Assembly: GCF_902167145.1 (NCBI RefSeq)
Contig: NC_050098.1
Span: forward strand, 79,772,207 to 79,836,206
Length of the DNA stretch: 64,000 nucleotides
Source: Zea mays
Lineage: Eukaryota > Streptophyta > Magnoliopsida > Poales > Poaceae
Reading direction: 5' to 3'
The notes under the pieces were generated by a model that saw nothing but the letters and a program-made list of their open reading frames with translations, ran no database searches and was not told the DNA's origin. Each line of letters opens with the position of its first letter. Within the stretch, counting starts at the first letter, position 1. Positions 22,945-33,304 of this stretch are shown one piece after another. Made by a program: the position numbers and the translations under genes.

Positions 22945-24141
22945 TTAAGGGTAAAAGCGACGTAGTTGTTCGATGTTCCAAGCGTTGCTGTAGACCTCGC
23001 CTTGATCGTTGGCCAGCTTGTATGTGCCGGGCTTCAAAATTTTGGCGATGATGAACGTCCCTTCCCAGGGAGGAGTAAGCTTGTGGCGCCCTCGGGCGTC
23101 TTGTCGTAGCCGAAGCACCAAATCTCCCACTTGGAAGCCTCGAGGCCGAATCCTTCGGGCGTGGTAGCATCGCAGAGACAGCTGACACCGCGCCGAGTGT
23201 AGTAAGGCTACGTCCCGAGCCTCTTCCAGCTGGTCCAATGAATCTTCTTGGCTGGTCTGGTTGTTTTGGTCGTCGTATGCCTTTGTCCTCGGGGAACCGT
23301 ATTCTAAGTCCGTCGGTAGGACGACCTCGGCCCCATAGACTAGAAAGAACGGCGAGAAACCCGTGGCGTGGCTCGGCGTCGTCCTCAGACTCCAAACCAC
23401 CGAGGGTAGTTCTTTTATCCACCGCTTGCCAAACTTGTTGAGGTCGTTATAGATCCTCGGTTTTAGTCCCAGCAAAATCATGCCATTAGCGCGCTCCACC
23501 TGCCCGTTTGTCATTGGGTGAGCTACGGCGGCCCAGTCCACATGGATGTGGTGGCCTTCGCAGAAGTCTAGGAACTTTTTCCGAGTGAATTGCGTGCCAT
23601 TGTCGGTGATGATGGAATTTGGGACCCCAAAGCGATGGATGATGTTTGTAAAGAACACCACCGCCTGCTTAGACCCGATGCTGGTTAAGGGTCAGACTTC
23701 GATCCACTTGGAGAATTTGTTGATGGCGACCAGCAGGTGCGTGAAGCCCCCGGGTGCCTTCTGCAAGGGACCGACGAGGTCCAGACCCCACACGACGAAC
23801 GACTAAGTGCTAGGTTTTGTCTGGAGGGCCTGAGCGGACAGGTGCGTCTGTCTTGCGTAGAATTGACACCCTCTGCAAGAGCGTACAATCCTAATGGCGT
23901 CGGCCACTGCGGTAGGCCAGTAGAAACCTTATCGGAAAGCGTTTCCCACGAGGGCTTGAGGTGTTGCATGGTGACCGCAAGCCCCTGAGTGTATTTCCTG
24001 TAACAGCTCTTGTCCTTGGGCGATGGATATGCATCGTTGGAGAATGCCTGAGGGGTTGCGGTGGTACAACTCTTTTTCATCACCCAGTCGCTGAGCATCG
24101 GCCTTGTCGAGGGGCAGCTCTCATCGGAGGAGATATTCCAG
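22945..24141 (-). pseudogene. Element D pol: integrase
   Basis: Read from about 24141 down to TAA 22947-22945. The first part (zinc-binding HHCC region, GILQRCISI, CRGCQFYARQTH) is broken by several stops and a small deletion relative to E. The catalytic core continues in the clean frame 23661-22945: FFTNIIHRFGVPNSIITDNG, HPMTNGQVERANGMI, FFLVYGAEVVLPTDLEYG, and a C-terminal GDLVLRLRQD / PGTYKLAN module. There is no chromodomain, as expected for Tat. It ends NAWNIEQLRRFYP; E has the same end. Confidence 0.88.
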
Positions 24142-24834
24142 TTACGGGGTCTGCCAGTTTAGGTTTGGTGTGACCCCACCCTGCTCTATCTCGACGCGTA
24201 GGGCCTCATCCTCGGCGGCCGAGGGTACCTCAGACTGGACCGAGGCCTCCTCGGGCTCGGGTGCGTCGTTAAGTTTGACGGATGGCTGATATATGTCCCT
24301 GGAGAAGACATTCGGGGGAACCGTCGTTCGTCCCAAGGCTATTTTAGCCAGCTCATCCGCGGTCTCGTTGTATCGTCGAGCAACATGGTTGAGTTCCAGC
24401 CCATAGAACTTATCTTCCAAGCACCGAACTTCGTCGCAGTAGGCCTCCATCTTCCGATCACGGCAGTGAGAGTTCATCATGACTTGGTCAATAACGAGCT
24501 GTGAGTCACCACGAGCGTCGAGGCGCCGAACCCCTAGCTCGACGGCGATACACAATCCATTAACCAAGGCCTCGTACTCGGCCACGTTGTTTGACGCCGA
24601 AAAATGGAGGCGTAGTGCGTAGCGCACATGTTTCCCGAGGGGTGAGATGAAGAGCAAGCCAGCACCTACTCCGGTTTTCATAAGCGACCCATCGAAGTAC
24701 ATGGTCCAAAGTTCGGTCTGGATTGGAGCCGTCGGCAATTGGGTGTCGACCCATTCAGCCAGGAAGTCGGCCAAGACATGGGATTTTATGGCCTTCCGAG
24801 GAGCGAATGAAAGTGTTTCCCCCATGAGTTCCAC
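24142..24834 (-). pseudogene. Element D pol: archaeal-like RNase H (aRNH)
   Basis: One open frame on the minus strand, after TAG near 24856. It carries MYFDGS, a Gly-rich GAGLLFISPLG, NNVAEYEALVNGL, GDSQLVIDQV and NETADELAKIA: an RNase H fold with catalytic acidic residues in FDGS, AEYEAL and GDSQ. This extra RNase H between the gypsy RNase H remnant and integrase is characteristic of the Tat lineage. It degrades the RNA strand during reverse transcription. The tail is acidic and leads to the integrase zinc region. Confidence 0.87.
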
Positions 24835-24855
24835 TACCCATTTTGCTATCCTACC

Positions 24856-26142
24856 CTAGGCCTCTCGGCACTGGATGATCTCTCCCAGGGGGGAGGATGA
24901 CACCACAGTCACCGGGTGAGACTCGAAGTAGTGTCGCAACTTTCGCCGCGTTAGAATTACTGTGTACAGTAGCTTCTGGATTTGCGGATAGCGGATTTTG
25001 GTCTCGGATAGCACCTCGCTGATGAAGTAGACCGACCTCTGGATGAGCAGTGCATGCCCCTCTTCTCGTCTCTTGACTACGACCGCAGCACTGACCACCT
25101 GAGTGGTTGCGGCTACATAAATCAAGAGGGCTTCTCCCGCAGCGGGGGGCACCAAGATGGGCGCATTAGTAAGAAGTGCCTTTAAGTTTCCAAGGGTTTC
25201 TTCGGCCTCGGGAGTCCAAGTGAAGCGCTCGGCCATCCATAAGAGGCGGTACAAGGGCAATCCTTTCTCGCCAAGGCGCAAGATGATGCGGCTCAGAGCC
25301 GCAAGGCATCCCATGACCCTTTGTACTCCTTTCAAATCTTTGATGGGTCCCATGTTGGTGATGGCCACGATTTTCTCTGGGTTGGCCTCAATGCCTCGTT
25401 CGGAGACGATGAACCCTAGGAGCATGCCCCGGGGGACTCCGAAGACACACTTCTCGGGATTGAGTTTTACGCCCTTCGCTCTTAGGCACCTGAATGTCAC
25501 TTCAAGGTCAGAGAGGAGGTCGGAGGCTTTCCTTGTTTTGACAACGATGTCATCGATGTAAGCCTCGACCGTTCTGCCGATGTGTTCTCTGAACACATGG
25601 TTCATGCACCTTTGGTATGTTGCACCTGCATTCCTCAAGCCAAATGGCATAGTAGTATAACAATACATGCCAAAATGTGTGATGAAAGAAGTTGCGAGCT
25701 GGTCGGATTCTTTCATCTTGATTTGGTGATAGCCTGAATAGGCATCAAGGAAAGATAGGGTTTCGCACCCAGCGGTGGAGTCCACAATTTGATCGATGCG
25801 GGGCAGAGGGTAGGGAACTTTTGGACATGCTTTGTTTAACCCAGTGTAGTCTACACACATCCTCCATATCCCACCTTTTTTCCTTACAAGTACAGGGTTA
25901 GCTAACCATTCTGGATGGAATACCTCTTTGATGAACCCTGCAGCCATTAGCTTGTGGACCTCCTCGCCTATGGCTCTGCGCTTTTCTTCATCAAAACGGC
26001 ACAGGTGCTGTTTCACGGGTCGGGCACCGGCTCGGATGTCCAGTGAGTGCTCGACGACATCCCTCGGTATGTCTGGCATGTCTGAGGGACTCCACGCAAA
26101 AATTTCGGCGTTTGCGCGGAGAAAGTCGACGAGCACTGCTTC
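24856..26142 (-). pseudogene. Element D pol: reverse transcriptase
   Basis: Same frame as the protease, directly after the in-frame TAG at 26143-26145. RT features: FAWSPSDMPDIPRDVVEHSL, GGIWRMCVDYTGLNKACPK, FLDAYSGYHQIKM, MPFGLRNAGATYQRCMNHVF and the catalytic YIDD near 25550, followed by the connection and first RNase H-like part (PEAEETLGNLKALL, VKRREEGHALLIQRSVYFIS). The frame is uninterrupted for about 426 codons and ends at a TAG near 24856; E has Ser there. Enzymatically important motifs look intact. Confidence 0.9.
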
Positions 26143-26928
26143 CTATTTGGGGTCGAGCTCGGAGCCGATCCTGACTTTCTTGCTGGCGTCGTTGCTGGGG
26201 TCGAGAGAGACAGACTTAACCGCCTCAGCTGGTTCGAAGTTGCCGGCGTGCCGCTTCGCGTCGGGCGCCTCTTTGGAGAGGCAATCCAGGTCGGCGATGA
26301 GGGCTTCGGACTCAGCGATGGCCTCGGCGTACTCCACACATTCCACGTGGCACTCATAAGCGTGGCGGTATGTGGATCCAACAGTGATGGTTCCCTTGGG
26401 GCCTAGCATCTTGAGCTTGAGGTACGTGTAGTTGGGGACGGCCATGAACTTGGCGTAGCACGGTCTTCCTAGCACCGCGTGATAGGTCCCTCGGAACCCG
26501 ACCACCTCGAAAGTGAGGGTTTTCTTTCGGAAGTTGGAGGGAGTTTCGAAGCATACGGGCAAATCAAGTTGCCCAAGGGGCAGGACACGCTTGCCGAGGA
26601 CAATCCCGTGAAAGGGTGCTGCACCGGCCCGGATCATGGACAGATCGACCCCTAAGAGCCCTAGGGTCTTAGCGTAGATGATGTTGAGGCTGCTGCCTCC
26701 GTCCATGAGGACCTTGGTAAGCCTAGAGTTGCCGATGACAGGGTCGATGACAAGCGGGTACCTTCCTGGGCTCGGTACGCAGTCGGGGTGGTCGCCTTGG
26801 TCGAAGGTAATGGGTTTGTCGGACCAGTCTAGGTAGACTGGCGTCGCTACCTTCACCGAGTAGACCTCCCAGCGCTCTTGCTTGCGGTGTCGAGCCGAAG
26901 CATTCGCCACTTGCCCGCCGTAGATCAT
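26143..26928 (-). pseudogene. Element D protease domain
   Basis: Frame starting MIYGGQVANASARHRKQERW, with the aspartic protease motif LMDGGSSLN near 26690, then VLPLGQLDLPVCFETPSNF, VGFRGTYHAVLGRP and YTYLKLKMLGPKG. It is shifted by one frame relative to gag just upstream (near 26930), so gag and protease no longer join. It ends at TAG 26145-26143, after GSELDPK; E has the same stop in the same place. The protease would cut the Gag-Pol precursor. Confidence 0.88.
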
Positions 26929-29393
26929 GAAGCAGTTGTGGACCTTCGGGAACTCTTCTTCCTTGTCGCCCCCTTCTTGTTGTTGCCTTGGTCCTTGCCA
27001 CCTTCTGCCGAGGGCCCAGCCTTATTGAAGTAACGCCGGAGCATGTCGCATTCTTCAAGGGTGTGCTTGATGGGACCCCTGTGATAGGGGCACGACTCGT
27101 TGAGCATCTTGTCGAACATGTTGGCCCCTCTGGGAGGTTTCCGAAGATTCTGGTGCACGGCAGCAGTGACGAGATCCGCGTCAACGGCGTCGCGTTTTGC
27201 TTGCGCCTTCTTCCTGGTCTTCTTCTTTCTGCCACGCTGGACGAACGCCTCGGGGACGTCTTCCTTCTGTCTTCCCTGAGGCTGCTTGTCCTTCCGAAAG
27301 ATGGCTTCGACCGCCTCCTGACCAGAGGCGAACCTGGTGGCTATGTCTATCAATTCGCTCGCCTTGGTGGGAGTCTTGCATCCTAGTTTGCTTACCAGGT
27401 CCCGGCAAGTGGTGTCGGCGAGGAATGCACCGATGACGTCCGAGTCGGTGATGTTAGGTAAATCAGTGCACTGCTTTGAAAACCATCAGATGTACTCTCG
27501 CAGGGATTCCCCTGGCTGCTGGCGGCAGCTCCGGAGATCTTATGAGTTCCCAGGGCACACGTACGTACCTTGGAAATTTCCAGCAAAGGCCTTGACTAGG
27601 TCATCCCAGCCGAAGATCTGCGCAGGAGGCAGATGCTCCAACCAGGCCCAGGCAGCGTCGGAGAGGAAAAGGGGGAGGTTGCGGATGATGAGGTTGTCGT
27701 CGTCCGTCCCTCCCATTTGGCACGCCAGCCTATAATCCGTGAGCCACAACTCCGGCCTCGTCTCCCCTGAGTACATGGTAATGGTAGTCGGGGCTCGGAA
27801 CCGGGCCGGGAACGGCGCCCGTCGGATGGCCCGGCTGAAGACCCGCGGACCTGGTGGTTCGGGCGAGGGGCTCCGATCCTCCTCACTGTCGTAGCGTCCC
27901 CCGCGCCTAGGGTGGTAGCCTCAGCGCACCTTCTCCTCGAGGCGGGCTCGACGGTCGCGTCGGTGTTGCTCGTCGCCGAGGCGATCCTGGGTGGCAGGTG
28001 TCTTGTCTCCTATGCGCTCGGTGTGGATCGAGGCCTCGCACATGCTTCAGGACGACGCTGCGTGATGCTCCGAGGGGCCTCCTCGCCTCCGAGAGGCAGA
28101 GCTCTCGGCTCGTCGGACAGCGGCGTTTTCCAGGAGATCCTTGAGTTCGCCCTGGATACGTTGCCCCTCGGTGGTGGATGGCTCCGGCGTTGTTAGAAGT
28201 AACATCGCTGCTGCAGCTAGATTCTGGCCGGCCCCGCTGAAGGCCGGGGGCAGCCCTGCCCTGGCATCGCCAATGATACGACGCTGGACGTCCTGGGCCC
28301 GATGACGCGCTCCTCCGGTGAGTGCTCGGCCTGCCCACTCCTGCTCGATGTTTTGTCAAAGCTGCACAAGTCGCCCCGTTTCTTCGTCGAGCTTGGCCTG
28401 CATCTCGTGGAGTTGCTCGAGCTGTGTGCTCTGACCCCCCGCAGGGACTCAGACCATAGCTAGCTCCCGCGGGATCTCAACGCGAGACGCAGGCACAGGG
28501 GCGTCGTCATTTTCTTGCATGCCGAGGTGGTTGTCTTCATCGTGATCCTCCTGATCGATGTGGAAGCACTCGCAAGTTGGGTCGTAACCCTCGTCGTCAA
28601 GGCTGTGGTCATCGTCGGAGCAGCCAGAGAGGCAATAGTCACATGCGGACATGAAGTCTCGCATGGCACTGGGATCACGGAGTCCGGAGAAATCCCAACT
28701 GAAGTCGGGGTCGTCCTCTTCCTCGGAACCCGCGGGTCCGGAGGTTGAGGTGGCTGTCAACAGGTTCCAAGTTGACCACATATGATACCCTGGAAGGTCA
28801 GGATATGCCCTTGCGAATGCGTTCGCCGAAGTGGGGTCGCTTGGTGGATCAAAGCTGAATCTAAAAGGAACAGGATGGGAAACGGATGGTACCTCCTGAT
28901 TGATGGACGGTGGTGAAGTCGCATCGGGGATGGAATGTGTCGTTATCTCAGGTGCGAGACTAATGTCCGACAAGTCCCTCTTAAGGATGCCGGCGTCATC
29001 AGTCCGCTTGGGGTTGGCACGTTGCTGGGAAGCGACACCCGTCGTTGTCTTAGGTGTGAGGACAACACCCGACATGTCCCCCGCAGGGGTGCCGGCGTCA
29101 TCGGCTCGCTCTGGTCCGACAACCGACGAGGTGCCGCCTCCTTCCTGGCCACGGTTGCTCTGTCTTCTCCTTCTCCGGTGAGGAGGGTGGCGGGGCAAAC
29201 CCGGGTGTTCCTCTTCTGCCACGGGGGGAAGTTGTCGTCGAGTTCGCCTCCGCCGGGCGAGGTGACGACCGTCGTTGTTGCCGTGCTGCGGGGGGAGGAG
29301 TACCATGTCGTAGCTGCCATCGCGGGACATGAACTCGAGACTCCCAAAGCGGAGCACCGTCCCGGGCAGTAGAGGCTGCAGAAAATTGTCCAT
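26925..29393 (-). pseudogene. Element D gag
   Basis: ATG 29393 (MDNFLQPLLPGTVLRFG) lies 40 bases after the primer site. An N-terminal Arg-rich and acidic region (28449-29393) is followed by a central part with stops (TAG 28449 and others to about 27900), then the gag core (27776-27540: RPELWLTDYRLACQMGGTD, LPLFLSDAAWAWLEHLP, WDDLVKAFAGNFQG) and a C-terminal part with SGQEAVEAIFRKDKQ, a Lys/Arg-rich stretch and the Tat-type zinc motif CPYHRGPIKHTLEEC near 27080. Gag forms the particle. E's homologue is collinear. Confidence 0.85.
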
Positions 29394-29432
29394 CTGGAAC
29401 TCAACGGGAAAGTATTGCCAACACGCAGCAGG

Positions 29433-29451
29433 CCCCTACCTGGCGCGCCAA
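29433..29451 (-). promoter_or_regulatory. Element D primer-binding site
   Basis: On the minus strand TTGGCGCGCCAGGTAGGGG, one base after the LTR end. Identical in E. I cannot name the tRNA with confidence; it is not the initiator-Met site used by A, C and F. Confidence 0.8.
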
Positions 29452-29707
29452 CTGTCGGCGTCTTGGACCCGCGAGGACCCTCAACTAACTAGTGAATTTG
29501 ACGCTGCGTGTCCCTGCCCAGATGGGTTGATGCAAGATGAAACACAAGAGGGGGGATGAGGCTTATATTATCTTTCACCGGGGTGCTCGTAGTAGGGGTT
29601 ACAAGCGTCGCGAGAGAGAGAGGGTTCGGCCTTGGAGTGAGCCGTCTAGGTTAGGCCTCCTTCGCCTCCGCCCTCCCCCCTCCCCTGGGAAGGCCCTGGA
29701 CATCCCC

Positions 29708-29714
29708 TTTTATA
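29708..29714 (-). promoter_or_regulatory. TATA box of element D LTR
   Basis: TATAAAA on the minus strand, matching the box in both LTRs of E (43782 and 55907) in similar surroundings. Confidence 0.65.
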
Positions 29715-30019
29715 GATACAAGGAGATGATCCAGCTGTACATATGGGGGTGTAGCTATGTGCTAACGTGGTAGGCGGAGAAGTGCTTGAGCCCTGTAGAA
29801 GCATAGCTGACGGTGCGGCCCGGGGTCCTGCAGACGTTTCTTTGCCTTCGTAGGGAGTTGAGAACAATCGACGTCATGGACGCATGGAGGGAACCATCAT
29901 TACCTGTTGCCGGAGTAATCTAGATGGGACACCGATCTTGTTCCTTCGTAGCCTGAGGCAGCTAGCTAGGGGTAGGGTAATGATGTATCCCTGTGGCGTA
30001 GTCGGTCTGAGGCCAAGGT

Positions 30020-30195
30020 TGGGCGAGGCGGAGACTTCTCCTGAGGCCGAGACTGAGGTCGAGCAAGGCGGAGACCTCCTCCTGAGGCCGAGGCTGAGGC
30101 CGAGGCTGAGGCCGAGGCCTGAGGTCGGGCGAGGCGGAGACCTTCTCCCGAGGCCGAGGCTGAGGCCGAGGCCTGAGGTCGGGTGAGGCGGAGCT
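30020..30195 (-). repeat. Minisatellite-like repeats in element D LTR
   Basis: GGCGGAGAC followed by variable GAGGCCGAG runs, repeated about four times. E's LTRs carry a related 54-base unit. Confidence 0.75.
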
Positions 30196-30825
30196 CCCTG
30201 TTGCGCTCGAGGCTGAACTCAGGGGAGGTCGTGACTTACTGTTGTTAGTTTTACCCTGGTGGTTGGCACAGTAGTTGGAACGGGGTGAATAGTGTTGTTT
30301 CCCTGTCAGAATGATCAGTAAAGGGGGTGAAGTGACTGCGGTCATTTCGACCTTGCCAACTGAGGCGCGTGTGTCAGGATAAGATGTTAGGTGATCCCCG
30401 CATTAAATGTACATGCGATACGGTCGGTGGTAAGGCGATATGGACGAGGTTGCTGTATGACAAAGTTGGCTCGAGCTTGGCCTCAGGCGAGCCGGGGGTG
30501 CGCCCACTGCCTGATGGGCCCCTCGGGCGAGGCATGAATCCGTCCAGGACTACTGTTCTTGCCTGAGGCCGGGCTCGGGCGAGACGAGATCGCGTCCCTT
30601 AGTAGACAAGGCCCTGACTTGAACCGTGCTTATCAGTCTTTATGGTTTGTTTTGAGGATGTTTTCTAGCCATGCTTAGGAGTATTGGGGGTACCCCTAAT
30701 TACGGTACCCGACATCTAGTGAAACTATAAATTGGTTTAATTCCAAGTAACCTATGCACTTACCTTATGCAAACTAGTTCTATTTTGCACTTATATATTT
30801 GCTTTGGTTTCTTTTGGCATCAATC

Positions 30826-30841
30826 ACCAAAAAGGGGAGAT
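30826..30841 (+). promoter_or_regulatory. Element G polypurine tract
   Basis: CACCAAAAAGGGGAGAT just before TGAAAGG, the Sirevirus-type tract that primes plus-strand synthesis. Confidence 0.75.
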
Positions 30842-31035
30842 TGAAAGGGAAATAGGGTTAACCTTTTCCCAGTATTAATTTTGGTGGTTGAATGCCCAAC
30901 ACAAATATTGGACTAACTAGTTTGCTCTAGATTATATGTTCTACAGGTGCATAACGGATGAACACAAACCAATCAAAGATTGAAGTTAGGGATCAAATTC
31001 AAAGGAGCAAAGAAACCGAGTGTGCTATGGTCTGG

Positions 31036-31470
31036 CGCACCGGATAGTCCGGTGTGCCACTGGACAGTGTCCGGTGCACCAGGACTGTACTGATTCCAAC
31101 TAGCCAGTCTCGGGTTTCTTCAGGCGCACTCCGCTATAATTCACCGGACTGTCCGGTGTGCCACCGGACTGTCCGGTGTGACAGCGGAGCAACGGCTACT
31201 TCGCGCAACCGTCGACTGCAAAAGCGTGGTGATCAGATGAACAGTGAGCAAAAGTGCGCGCAGAGTCAGAGCCGCGGGTCAGAGGCGCACCGGACACGGA
31301 ACAGTGTCTGTCTGGTGCGGCACCGGACTGTCCGGTGTGGCACAGGACTGTCCGGTGCCACTAGAGGACAAAGCCTCCAACGGTCAAAAGCTCCAAAATG
31401 CTAACATTTGGCTGACGTGGATGGCGCATCAGACAGTGTTTGGTGGCGCACCGGACTGTTCGGTGCGCCC
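31036..31470 (+). promoter_or_regulatory. Palindromic motif cluster upstream of TATA in element G
   Basis: CACCGGACTGTCCGGTG and variants at about 31038, 31060, 31142, 31162, 31321, 31341 and 31449. Each is a near-perfect palindrome, rich in CG and CCGG. Known as conserved LTR motifs in Sireviruses; role not proven. Confidence 0.75.
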
Positions 31471-31513
31471 ATCGACAGCAGCCTACCCCAACGGTTGTTT
31501 GGTGGTTGAGGGC

Positions 31514-31520
31514 TATAAAT
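31514..31520 (+). promoter_or_regulatory. TATA box of element G LTR
   Basis: TATAAAT followed by ACCCCCC, about 45 bases after the last palindrome. Confidence 0.7.
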
Positions 31521-32087
31521 ACCCCCCAACCACCACCACCACAAGGAATTCAAGATTTCTGAGTATCACATTCATTACAAGAGCTCTATCATTCAGTCCT
31601 AGGCACAATTGAAAAGATCAAAGCCTCTCCAAGTCCCCAATTCATCTCAAACACTTAGTGACTTGTGTCAGAGAGATTTTGTGTTCTTTTGAGCTCTTGC
31701 CTCTTGGATTGTCTTCTTCCTTTCTCATTTCTTTTCTCAAGTGATTTGTAATCGAAGCAAGAGACACCTAATGTGTGGTGGTCCTTGCGGGGTCTAAGTG
31801 ACTCGGGAGATTAAGGAAAAGGCTCACTCGGTCTAAGTGACCGTTTGAGAGAGGGGAAGGATTGAAAGAGACCCGGTCTTTGTGACCACCTCAACGGGGA
31901 GTAGGTTCTTTAGAACCGAACCTCGGTAAAACAAATCATCGTGTTCATCCGCTTTATTTCTTGATTGATTTGTTTTCCCCTCTCTTTCGGACTCGGATTT
32001 AATTCTAACGCTAACCCTGGCTTGTAGTGCGTGCTTAAGTCTATAATTTCAGATTCCGCCTATTCACCCCCCTCTAGGCGAATTTCA

Positions 32088-33304
32088 TACACTTCATACT
32101 CAGATTTTTCGAACCCATGTTGTTGCTGGTACTAGAATTGTGCTGTTGTGGATGGTGTTAAGCGCAGGTGGGCACGACCTTCCTATAAGTCTAAGTACTT
32201 CTTCTATACTTCTTATTGAGGATTGTCATTGAGCTAGCATATATTTCAAATCTATAAATAGTTCATAACAGTTCAAAATTATTTCTGTGAATTACTTTTG
32301 TAATCACTCCGATGATGTACATTATAAACTTGATGTAACTTGTAGAATTTGGTAATAAGATTTCCGCTACAAAAATGTTGGTGTGTGATTTGTGTTTACT
32401 TAATTTTGTGATCCTAGTTGTAAGTGGTTTATCTGGGGTCCTTGGGACACTCGGAGGGATCCTGTTAAATTATCTGGTGCACATGCATAGCCGTCTGAGG
32501 TCTTTGAGACAAGGGCAGGTGCATGTGGGCTCAATAACTTGGGAGGTTCTGCCACAACTGGTATCAGAGCAAGATTAAGTATAATACAGTCACATACGTA
32601 TTTTAAAAACAATGTTTTGGTTTTGGAAAACCTATTTTCAACTAAACACATTGTTTGGTTTTGAAAAAATAGATTTGAAAAACTATAATGCTAGTGACAT
32701 CCTCTGTTAAGCCCTAAATTAAGGACTATTAGGTGGCTTAGTTCAAAACACTAACCCACAACCGGGGGGAATATTGCATACATGTGTATTGTTATTTTTG
32801 AGGCCATTCAGTTTTGAATGGATCGACGCTCAAGGTAAGGTGAGATGTGAGAGCATGACCGAACAACCGTCGGTATAGGGGAGAGCATAAAAAGCGCTTG
32901 ATTATATACATGTTTTACCTATGTATATATGAAGGCTGCGATGTGGAGTATTTACTTTTCTGGGATTCAGTACCCCATGAATGTGTACGGGTATACAGAC
33001 ATGGGAATACTGAGAAGTGTAATATACTTGTAACAAAGCACCTACGCTAATTTAAGAAGGTAAGTTACCATAATGAGCTGCCCTATGGTTAAAGTGTGGC
33101 AGCGGTGCCTATGCGTGGCTCGGCGCTTAATGAAGAACTGGCCTCCATATAGAAATATATGGAGTATAAACTATGATAAATTGTCATGTGTGAATTGCAT
33201 CATTGGGAATTGGGCTGCGATGGAATTTTTTGTAGGTACACTAACCTCGAAAACATATGTGTAGCTGACGACTAGCAAGATACCGAGAGAGTCGTAAGTA
33301 TGCC
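32088..33304 (+). mobile_element. Element F: gypsy-type LTR end, primer site and leader fragment
   Basis: 32088-32556 is the end of a 5' LTR, finishing GGTTCTGCCACA like A and C. It is followed by a perfect initiator-Met primer site and about 730 bases of leader (32571-33304) without a credible ORF. G interrupts the LTR on the left and C interrupts the leader on the right; the rest of F lies on both sides of the window. It is the oldest element by nesting. Family not recognised. Confidence 0.75.
32559..32570 (+). promoter_or_regulatory. Element F primer-binding site, tRNA-iMet type
   Basis: TGGTATCAGAGC two bases after the LTR end, identical to C's. Confidence 0.88.

Larger units (their letters stand above)
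20787..30714 (-). mobile_element. Element D: Tat-lineage (Huck-like) gypsy element, 3' LTR missing
   Basis: Minus-strand order: 5' LTR (30714-29453), primer site, gag, protease, RT, archaeal-like RNase H, integrase, and a long 3' region cut by B at 20786/20787. The 3' LTR should lie beyond the left edge. The second RNase H after RT, the TGGCGCGCCAGGTAGGGG primer site and the long post-pol region are Tat features. The sister element E on the plus strand has the same layout. The Huck name is by recollection of LTR start and gag; lineage is more certain than family. Confidence 0.88.
29453..30714 (-). repeat. Element D 5' LTR, 1.26 kb
   Basis: On the minus strand starts TGTCGGGTACCGTAATTAGG at 30714 and ends GACGCCGACA at 29453. 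Contains G/C-rich minisatellite-like repeats at about 30020-30195 and TATAAAA at 29714-29708. Predicted target-site duplication is TCTAG at 30715-30719. Confidence 0.9.
30715..32087 (+). mobile_element. Element G: Sirevirus (copia) 3' end and LTR, cut by D
   Basis: A short internal tail (30715-30841) ends in a polypurine tract, then a 1.25-kb LTR starts TGAAAGGGAAATAGGG at 30842 and ends GGCGAATTTCA at 32087. Clustered palindromes, the TATA box and the CACCCCCCTCTAGGCGA end are typical of maize Sireviruses. Because polypurine and tail sequence precede it, this is the 3' LTR of an element cut by D, not a solo LTR. No coding sequence remains. Predicted target-site duplication at its right end is TACAC (32088-32092). 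Confidence 0.85.
30842..32087 (+). repeat. Element G 3' LTR with palindrome cluster
   Basis: At least seven full or degraded copies of CACCGGACTGTCCGGTG between about 31036 and 31470, upstream of TATAAAT at 31514-31520. The LTR ends are short inverted repeats (TGAAA/TTTCA). Confidence 0.85.

Noticed and set aside
23685..24098. 137-codon minus-strand ORF as a separate protein
   Set aside because: Out-of-frame reading over the integrase zinc region; the true frame is recognisable by comparison with E.
31036..31470. MITE or CRISPR-like array
   Set aside because: Copies are unevenly spaced short palindromes inside an LTR with known LTR ends; there are no regular spacers or terminal inverted repeats of a MITE.
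30842..32087. Solo LTR of a Sirevirus
   Set aside because: A polypurine tract and internal tail precede it, so it is a 3' LTR of an element cut by D.
32571..33304. Coding sequence in F's leader
   Set aside because: Only short frames without motifs; position after a primer site fits an untranslated leader.
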